5,062 nt of DNA. It comes from an uncultured Oscillospiraceae bacterium. Its GTDB lineage: Bacteria > Bacillota > Clostridia > Oscillospirales > Acutalibacteraceae. Both the position numbers and the translations under genes were made by a program. This document shows positions 1-4,025 of the stretch, piece by piece. Each line of letters starts with the position of its first letter. Positions within the stretch are counted from its first letter, which is position 1. Below the pieces are notes generated by a model. The model saw only the letters and a program-made list of their open reading frames with translations. It had not been told where the DNA came from and did not search any database. The stretch is taken from contig CAJKJS010000137.1 of NCBI GenBank assembly GCA_905200265.1, positions 1 through 5,062 on the forward strand, read 5' to 3'.

Positions 1-96
1 CAATTCCCGCAGGAAAATTTCGTGGTGGGTATAAATCGAATTGATCATCAAATCCAATAGGCGCTTGGATTCTGACTTAAACTGCTTTAGTGCCAT
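1..96 (-). CDS. htpG: HtpG (Hsp90-family chaperone), N-terminal fragment
   Basis: This is the first 32 codons of the cytosolic ATP-dependent chaperone HtpG; the rest lies beyond base 1. It starts with ATG at 96-94 and reads [20 protein letters not shown], continuing [12 protein letters not shown]. This is the hallmark opening of bacterial Hsp90, comparable to the E. coli and yeast segment ending EIFLREL(ISNASDA). Glu31 matches the catalytic Glu of the Hsp90 ATPase (Glu33 in yeast); the following Asn of the ATP site is outside the window. An AGAGG ribosome binding site lies at 111-107, 10 bases before the start. A promoter and a CIRCE operator lie directly upstream, so the gene is probably a heat-inducible unit repressed by HrcA and separate from ftsZ, which ends in its own terminator. 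Identity is secure despite the short length. Confidence 0.93.
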   Translation of the reverse strand, partial: MALKQFKSESKRLLDLMINSIYTHHEIFLREL

Positions 97-123
97 AAGA
101 CATCAACCTCTGTTTCTCTATTT

Positions 124-150
124 TTAGCACTCTCGTGCTTTAAGTGCTAA
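124..150. promoter_or_regulatory. CIRCE operator (HrcA binding site) of htpG
   Basis: The sequence is TTAGCACTC, nine bases, then AAGTGCTAA. It matches the CIRCE consensus TTAGCACTC-N9-GAGTGCTAA with the exact spacing and one mismatch (A for G at 142). CIRCE is the known operator of the heat-shock repressor HrcA, normally found before groESL and the dnaK operon. Here it begins just after the htpG -10 box and covers the expected transcription start near 148, so bound HrcA would block initiation. In the transcript it would also form a hairpin near the 5' end. Identification by consensus is strong; regulation by HrcA is inferred. Confidence 0.93.
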
Positions 151-154
151 AAAT

Positions 155-183
155 ATTGTACCGCAATGCGCCCTGGAATGCAA
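155..183 (-). promoter_or_regulatory. Probable sigma-A-type promoter of htpG
   Basis: On the minus strand TTGCAT (183-178) and TACAAT (160-155) are separated by exactly 17 bases. The -10 box matches TATAAT at 5 of 6 positions and the -35 box matches TTGACA at only 3 of 6. The predicted start near 148 falls inside the CIRCE element, the usual arrangement for HrcA control, and gives an htpG leader of about 52 bases. Confidence 0.7.
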
Positions 184-225
184 GAACAAATTGTAAACAA
201 TTTATCACAAAGAAGAACGCCGCAT

Positions 226-269
226 AAAAAAACCGGTGAAGGTCGTCTTACAAAACAACCTTCACCGGT
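226..269 (-). terminator. Intrinsic terminator of ftsZ
   Basis: The minus-strand transcript forms a perfect 12-bp stem, ACCGGTGAAGGT pairing with ACCTTCACCGGT (bases 269-258 with 243-232), around a 14-base loop. A run of six T residues (231-226) follows at once. This is a textbook rho-independent terminator about 30 bases after the ftsZ stop codon. It lies upstream of the htpG promoter, so it separates the division genes from the heat-shock unit. Confidence 0.93.
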
Positions 270-273
270 CATA

Positions 274-289
274 GGCGGGAACCCCCGCC
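274..289 (-). other. Short GC hairpin between ftsZ stop and terminator
   Basis: GGCGGG and CCCGCC form a perfect 6-bp stem with a 4-base loop (GGTT on the minus strand). It starts 8 bases after the ftsZ stop codon and ends 4 bases before the terminator stem. It has no U-tract of its own. It may shield the 3' end of the ftsZ mRNA or help the second hairpin stop the polymerase. The role is inferred; only the pairing is visible. Confidence 0.6.
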
Positions 290-297
290 AAACGTTC

Positions 298-1401
298 TTA
301 GTCGCGGAAGATCTTTTTGATTTCGGCCAGGAAATCATCGGGGTCCGGCGTTTTCGACGCCGCGCCCGCCGTAGGGGCTACCGGAACGGCTTGCGGCTGG
401 GCTACTTCCTGGGGTTTCTTCCCTTCCAGCACGGCCGCCGTTTTATCTTTATCGAAACCGGTGGCGATGACGGTAACCGTCATTTCGTCTTCCATGTTTT
501 CATCAAAGGCAGCACCCCAAATGATATTGGCTTCGGGGTCGGCCTGTTCGCGCACCATGCTGGCGGCGGTATCGATTTCGTCCAGCCCAATGTCGGGGGA
601 CGACGTGACATTGATGATCACACCGCTGGCGCCATCGATGGACGTTTCCAGCAGCGGGCTGGAAATGGCGGCTTTGGCGGCCATTTCGGCCTTATCTTTA
701 CCGGAGGCATGTCCCACACCCATGTGAGCCAGACCGGCGTCCTTCATGACGGACGTAACGTCGGCAAAGTCCAGGTTGATCACACCCAGGTCTTTGATCA
801 GATCGGAAATACTCTGGGCGCCCTGACGCAGCACGTCATCGGCAATTTTAAACGCATTGACAAGGGTAATGCGCTGTTCGCTGACGAGTTTCAGCCGTTC
901 GTTGGGGATCACCACCAGGGAATCCACCTGTTCGCGCAAATTGCGAATGCCCTCTTCGGCCTGGGCCATACGGCGCTTGCCTTCAAATTCAAAGGGCTTG
1001 GTGACAATGCCAACGGTGAGCACGCCCATATCCCGGGCCACACCGGCTACCACCGGCGCTGCCCCGGTACCGGTGCCGCCGCCCATACCGGCGGTAATGA
1101 ACACCATGTCCGCACCGCGCACCGCCGCTGCGATGGCATCCCGGCTTTCTTCAGCCGCTTTGGCGCCGATTTCCGGATGAGAACCGGCCCCTTTACCGCC
1201 GGTGATCTTTTCGCCAATCTGAATTTTTTCCGTTGCTTTGGAACGGTTTAACGCCTGCCGGTCGGTATTCATGCTAATGAATTCCACGCCCTGCACGCCG
1301 CTTTCGATCATACGGTTGACTGTATTTCCACCGCCGCCGCCAACACCGATCACCTTGATCTGTACCTCGTAATCCGCGGGGCTGTCGATTTCGAATGCCA
1401 T
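298..1401 (-). CDS. ftsZ: Cell division GTPase FtsZ
   Basis: FtsZ is the tubulin-like GTPase that polymerises into the cytokinetic ring at midcell. The 367-residue product has the glycine-rich nucleotide loop [13 protein letters not shown] (19-31), the tubulin signature [10 protein letters not shown] (107-116), and the T7 synergy loop NLDFADV (209-215), whose acidic residues Asp211 and Asp214 promote GTP hydrolysis across the subunit interface. The globular core ends near residue 316. A short Ala/Pro/Gln linker of about 35 residues follows, then the tail [17 protein letters not shown] (351-367). The tail is recognisable as an FtsZ end but departs from the common DIPxFLR form. There are no cysteines. 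The ATG at 1401 has a perfect AGGAGG 10 bases upstream and gives the usual N-terminus. The gene follows divIB with no ftsA between them, after a gap that seems to hold its own promoter, and it ends at a strong terminator. Confidence 0.98.
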   Translation of the reverse strand: MAFEIDSPADYEVQIKVIGVGGGGGNTVNRMIESGVQGVEFISMNTDRQALNRSKATEKIQIGEKITGGKGAGSHPEIGAKAAEESRDAIAAAVRGADMVFITAGMGGGTGTGAAPVVAGVARDMGVLTVGIVTKPFEFEGKRRMAQAEEGIRNLREQVDSLVVIPNERLKLVSEQRITLVNAFKIADDVLRQGAQSISDLIKDLGVINLDFADVTSVMKDAGLAHMGVGHASGKDKAEMAAKAAISSPLLETSIDGASGVIINVTSSPDIGLDEIDTAASMVREQADPEANIIWGAAFDENMEDEMTVTVIATGFDKDKTAAVLEGKKPQEVAQPQAVPVAPTAGAASKTPDPDDFLAEIKKIFRD

Positions 1402-1411
1402 CTGACTTCAT

Positions 1412-1417
1412 CCTCCT
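1412..1417 (-). promoter_or_regulatory. Ribosome binding site of ftsZ
   Basis: AGGAGG, complementary to the 16S rRNA 3' end, lies 10 bases before the ftsZ ATG. The wider motif GCAGGAGG (1419-1412) could pair over eight positions, two of them G-U, with CCTTTTGC at 1458-1451 in the same leader, which would hide the site. That pairing is an inference from base complementarity. Confidence 0.88.
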
Positions 1418-1427
1418 GCTATGTAGA

Positions 1428-1456
1428 TTTTGCATGCGGGTTTTCAGCATGCAAAA
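1428..1456. repeat. Perfect 10-bp inverted repeat in the ftsZ leader
   Basis: TTTTGCATGC (1428-1437) and GCATGCAAAA (1447-1456) are perfect inverted copies separated by 9 bases. The element ends 10 bases upstream of the ftsZ AGGAGG and lies downstream of the candidate promoter, so it should be transcribed. It could fold as an mRNA hairpin next to the ribosome binding site or act as a two-fold operator for a DNA-binding protein. No U-tract follows it, so it is not a standard terminator. Confidence 0.85.
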
Positions 1457-1466
1457 GGTTCCTTTT
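1453..1466. repeat. Small palindrome AAAAGG-TT-CCTTTT overlapping the leader repeat
   Basis: The 6-base arms AAAAGG (1453-1458) and CCTTTT (1461-1466) are perfect inverted copies around two bases. As RNA they could form a 5-bp stem with a 4-base loop. The arm at 1453-1456 is shared with the larger repeat, so the two hairpins cannot both form. On its own it is weak and could be chance. Confidence 0.5.
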
Positions 1467-1485
1467 CTATACTGTGTACCATTTA

Positions 1486-1514
1486 AGAGTACCACGAATT
1501 CGAAACTTTGACAA
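1486..1514 (-). promoter_or_regulatory. Candidate promoter of ftsZ
   Basis: On the minus strand TTGTCA (1514-1509) matches the -35 consensus at 5 of 6 positions. Seventeen bases later TACTCT (1491-1486) serves as a poor -10 box (3 of 6). The predicted start near 1479 gives an untranslated leader of about 78 bases containing the inverted repeats. The spacing, the AT-rich surroundings and the hairpin after divIB favour a separate ftsZ promoter, but the weak -10 box limits confidence. Confidence 0.4.
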
Positions 1515-1544
1515 GAAAATTTTCGCGAATTTCCTCGGATCCAA

Positions 1545-1580
1545 AGATTTTTTTCGCTTCTTTTTCTCTTTTTTGTTTAA
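1545..1580 (-). promoter_or_regulatory. A-tract block upstream of the ftsZ promoter
   Basis: On the minus strand, runs of 6, 5 and 7 A residues (1574-1569, 1565-1561, 1554-1548) lie in a purine-rich stretch. Their centres are about 8 to 12 bases apart, near one helical turn, which is typical of curved DNA. The block lies roughly 70 to 95 bases upstream of the predicted start, further than a classic UP element. It stands out against the GC-rich genes around it. A role in promoter activation is inferred. Confidence 0.4.
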
Positions 1581-1618
1581 AACCGTTTCGAAAATCACAC
1601 AAGTGCTGTCTGCCCAGC

Positions 1619-1639
1619 AAAAAGGCAGCCCACCGGCTG
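1619..1639 (-). terminator. Weak terminator or attenuator after divIB
   Basis: Seven bases after the divIB stop codon, CAGCC and GGCTG form a 5-bp, GC-rich stem with the loop GGTG. Two C residues and then five T residues follow (1623-1619). The stem is short and the U-tract modest, so it probably stops only part of the transcripts, leaving some readthrough into ftsZ. Confidence 0.45.
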
Positions 1640-1646
1640 TTTTCCG

Positions 1647-2630
1647 TCAGGGCGTTTCTCCCTCCGTCCCGCCGGTTTCTTCCTCTGCTTCGGTGGATTC
1701 TTCCGCCGCCGTTTCCCCGGATGACTCCGCCGATTCTCCGGCGGACTCTTCCCCGGCTTGCGAGCTCTCGCTGCCTGTTTCATCCTCGGAAGAAGCGCTT
1801 TCCTCCCCGCTGGATGCGGCGCTTTCCGGGTTAAAATACACCCGTTTGCTATCCCTTGTCAGGGAGGCATCCAGGGTACCCCGGTCATCCTTTGATAGGT
1901 TTTCGGTGACAATCTTTTTCACCGAAGCCACCTTCAGGTCCAGATCGTCCGGGCCACCGAAATTGATCGTAATGCGTCCATCGTACACCACCGTCAGCTG
2001 GTACAAATTCTGCACATCCACCGACGTAACCGGCGACAATGCATCTCTTTCCAGCTGCTTGAGCAGCTCATTGAGCACGCTGGCGGTTTCTTCTTCTTCC
2101 CACTGGGCCGTATAGCCGGAATCGGGCTTTTTGGCTTGCAGTCCTTTAATCAGCAGCACGTCATCGGGGGCCTGACGGACAATTTCCAGAATTTTATAGG
2201 AATCGTCCACCAAGAGGATTTGCCCGTTTTCCTGTTCCACGGCGGCGGCCACTTCGGCCGTATCCACCGTGATGGAGATCGTCGAGGGGATTTTCCGTTC
2301 CACCTTGACTTCTCCCGTATAGGGAAGGGTGGTTTCGATGCGTGTTTTGGCGCCGTCTACATCGGCCAAAAACAGGTTTTCCCCTTCCGTTAGCCCGCTG
2401 GCTTTGAGGATTTCCTCCTGGGAATAGGACGTCGTATTGTTAATTTCAATATCGGTTACGCGAAACAGCACCGTCAGGGAAAGCGAAACCGCCGCCGTCA
2501 CCACAAACAGAAAGATGAGCAGATAAAAGACGATCAGCATCCGCCGCCGGCGGCGGGCCCGTTGGGTCGCCCCCCGGCGCTGCCGCCTGACGGCGTTTCT
2601 CTGTTTTCCACCTTGTTGCCCACGGCCCAT
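1647..2630 (-). CDS. divIB: Cell division protein DivIB/FtsQ
   Basis: DivIB (FtsQ) is a single-pass membrane protein of the divisome that works with DivIC/FtsB and FtsL to control septal wall synthesis. The 327-residue product has a strongly basic cytoplasmic N-terminus (13 Arg or Lys in the first 30 residues), a membrane helix at about 31-56, then a POTRA-type domain beginning VTDIEI and running to about residue 125 (GLTEGENLFLADVD and VERKIPSTISI are typical). The FtsQ/DivIB beta domain reaches to about 267. The last 60 residues are a low-complexity tail with 19 Glu, 1 Asp, 14 Ser and no Lys or Arg, which would lie outside the membrane. B. subtilis DivIB is about 260 residues, so the tail explains most of the extra length. 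The ATG at 2630 has AAGGG 6 bases upstream, and the gene starts 32 bases after murA, so the two are likely cotranscribed. The family is clear; sequence similarity in it is always low. Confidence 0.92.
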   Translation of the reverse strand: MGRGQQGGKQRNAVRRQRRGATQRARRRRRMLIVFYLLIFLFVVTAAVSLSLTVLFRVTDIEINNTTSYSQEEILKASGLTEGENLFLADVDGAKTRIETTLPYTGEVKVERKIPSTISITVDTAEVAAAVEQENGQILLVDDSYKILEIVRQAPDDVLLIKGLQAKKPDSGYTAQWEEEETASVLNELLKQLERDALSPVTSVDVQNLYQLTVVYDGRITINFGGPDDLDLKVASVKKIVTENLSKDDRGTLDASLTRDSKRVYFNPESAASSGEESASSEDETGSESSQAGEESAGESAESSGETAAEESTEAEEETGGTEGETP

Positions 2631-2662
2631 GACTATCCCTTCTTTCCGCCTTGCGGCATCCG

Positions 2663-3940
2663 TTATCGTTCCTTTTCCACGCCACCCGGCAGGCGGCAGA
2701 CAGGCGCCCCCAATTGCCGGAAGCTCTCTTCCGCTTTTTCATATCCCCGGTCGATGTGCTCGACCCCGCCTACGACGGTTTCGCCTTCGGCACACAACCC
2801 GGCGATGAGCAGGGCGGCTCCGCCGCGCAAATCCGGCGCCACCACCGGCGCCCCGCTGAGTTTTGGCACCCCTTCCACCACGGCCACCCGGTCTTCCACC
2901 TTCACCCTGGCGCCCAACCGAAGCAGCTCTCCCACATATTTAAACCGGTTGAGGAAGATCGTTTCGGTTACCATGCTGGTGCCTTCGGCGGTACACAACA
3001 TGCTGAGCATGGGAGCCTGCGCATCCGTGGGGAACCCGGGATACGGCAGCGTGCGCACCGCATGCACCGCCTGCAACCGGGGCGGGGCTTTTAGGGAAAC
3101 CGCCGTTTTTTCTTCCCGCAGGGTACACCCGGCTTCTTCCAGCAGGGATAAAACCGGCTGCAAGTGCCGCGGCACCACGCGCTGCACGGTGATTTCGCCC
3201 CCCGTACCGGCTGCCGCGCACAAAAAGGTGGCGGCTTCAATCCGGTCGGGCATCACCGTATAGTCGCACCCCGACAGGCTGTCGACCCCTTCGATTTGCA
3301 GCGTGCTTTTTCCGGCCCCCACAATCTTCGCCCCACAGGCATTGAGGAACCGGCACAAATCTTCAATTTCCGGTTCCTGTGCAGCCCCGTGCAGCACCGT
3401 GGTGCCTTTTCCGCAGCAGGAAGCCAGAATGATATTTTCCGTAGCGCCCACACTGGGGAACGACAGGGATAAATTGGTGCCGGTAATTCTTCGTCCCAAT
3501 TGGCACACCAGTTCCCCGTGGTCTTCATAAATTTTCACCCCCAGACGCCGGAGCGCCCGCAGGTGCAAATCAATGGGCCGGGGACCCAGTTCACAACCAC
3601 CGGGGAACGAAAGCCGCGCCTGCCCCATACGGGCCAGTAACGCCCCCAAAAACACAATGGAAGACCGCATTTCCCGCATGAGCGCTTCGGGAATGGAATA
3701 CCCGCACACCCCCCGGGGGTCCACCACCAGAGCGTCGTCCTGCCGCTGCACCACACAGCCCAGCTGGCGCAGGATTTGCGACGCCGTTTCCACATCGGAA
3801 AGCCTGGGGCAATTGTGCAGCACCACCTGCCCGCGGCAAAGCAAGCAGGCCGCCAGCAGTGGCAAGGTGCTGTTTTTTGCTCCATGTACGTTGATCGCGC
3901 CGTGTAACCGGCACGGCCCATCGATGACGAGCACTGCCAT
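2663..3940 (-). CDS. murA: UDP-N-acetylglucosamine 1-carboxyvinyltransferase MurA
   Basis: MurA transfers enolpyruvate from phosphoenolpyruvate to UDP-GlcNAc, the first committed step of peptidoglycan synthesis, in the cytosol; it is the fosfomycin target. With the ATG at 3940 the protein has 425 residues, near the family norm of about 420. It carries the Lys22-Asn23 pair (HGAKNSTLP), Arg92 (MRSSI), the active-site loop PGGCELGPRPIDLHL with Cys116 (Cys115 in E. coli), the catalytic Asp306 in YPGFPTDAQ, and Arg398 in HIDRGYEK. All key residues are present, so it should be active and fosfomycin-sensitive unless a second copy exists. A GTG four codons upstream (3952) is open, but it overlaps the ribosome binding site and is rejected. 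The protein is unusually rich in cysteine, with 18 residues against 0 in FtsZ and DivIB. The gene lies 85 bases after murG and 32 bases before divIB. Firmicutes often have two paralogues; which type this is cannot be settled here. Confidence 0.96.
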   Translation of the reverse strand: MAVLVIDGPCRLHGAINVHGAKNSTLPLLAACLLCRGQVVLHNCPRLSDVETASQILRQLGCVVQRQDDALVVDPRGVCGYSIPEALMREMRSSIVFLGALLARMGQARLSFPGGCELGPRPIDLHLRALRRLGVKIYEDHGELVCQLGRRITGTNLSLSFPSVGATENIILASCCGKGTTVLHGAAQEPEIEDLCRFLNACGAKIVGAGKSTLQIEGVDSLSGCDYTVMPDRIEAATFLCAAAGTGGEITVQRVVPRHLQPVLSLLEEAGCTLREEKTAVSLKAPPRLQAVHAVRTLPYPGFPTDAQAPMLSMLCTAEGTSMVTETIFLNRFKYVGELLRLGARVKVEDRVAVVEGVPKLSGAPVVAPDLRGGAALLIAGLCAEGETVVGGVEHIDRGYEKAEESFRQLGAPVCRLPGGVEKER

Positions 3941-3951
3941 GTTCTGGAACA

Positions 3952-3959
3952 CCCTTTCT
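3952..3959 (-). promoter_or_regulatory. Ribosome binding site that sets the murA start
   Basis: AGAAAGGG on the minus strand matches the part of the anti-Shine-Dalgarno complement that reads AGAAAGG. It lies 11 bases before the ATG at 3940, and its last base is the first base of the upstream GTG at 3952. A ribosome bound here cannot use that GTG, so the ATG is preferred. That choice also puts Lys22 at the E. coli position. Confidence 0.75.
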
Positions 3960-3998
3960 ACCGGTTCGGTTCAAGTTGCTCCATAGTATGCGGCGGCG

Positions 3999-4025
3999 AA
4001 AAAACTTGCTTCACGCCGGGAAGCA
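3999..4025 (-). terminator. Weak terminator-like hairpin after murG
   Basis: Immediately after the murG stop codon, TGCTTC and GAAGCA form a 6-bp stem (4025-4020 with 4012-4007) around the loop CCGGCGT. Two bases later come six T residues (4004-3999). The stem is short and half AT, so partial termination or attenuation between murG and murA is more likely than a full stop. I see no convincing separate promoter for murA in the remaining gap. Confidence 0.5.

Noticed and set aside
147..338. 63-codon minus-strand frame between ftsZ and htpG
   Set aside because: It spans the ftsZ stop, both hairpins, the terminator and the htpG promoter, and has no protein-like features.
166..1251. 361-codon open frame on the plus strand opposite ftsZ
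   Set aside because: It is the antisense shadow of ftsZ. The translation has no recognisable domain and is Gly/His/Phe-biased, and its length comes from the GC-biased codon use of ftsZ.
1495..1531. Repeated CGAATT/AATTCG and TTCGCGAA palindromes near the ftsZ -35 box
   Set aside because: The arms are short and imperfect in an AT-rich stretch and overlap the proposed promoter without clear symmetry, so chance is the simplest explanation.
1474..2115. 213-codon plus-strand frame rich in Ser and Pro
   Set aside because: It mirrors the Glu/Ser-rich tail codons of divIB and the T-rich intergenic strand. It has no recognisable family.
2562..3263. 233-codon plus-strand frame across the divIB-murA junction
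   Set aside because: It runs antisense to two well-identified genes, has low-complexity composition and matches no known domain.
3941..3952. GTG at 3952 as the murA start
   Set aside because: The codon overlaps the AGAAAGGG ribosome binding site. The ATG at 3940 has suitable spacing and places the active-site Lys at position 22.
3975..3998. TACTAT as a -10 box for a separate murA promoter
   Set aside because: No acceptable -35 sequence is found 16-18 bases upstream, so murA is more likely served by readthrough from murG.
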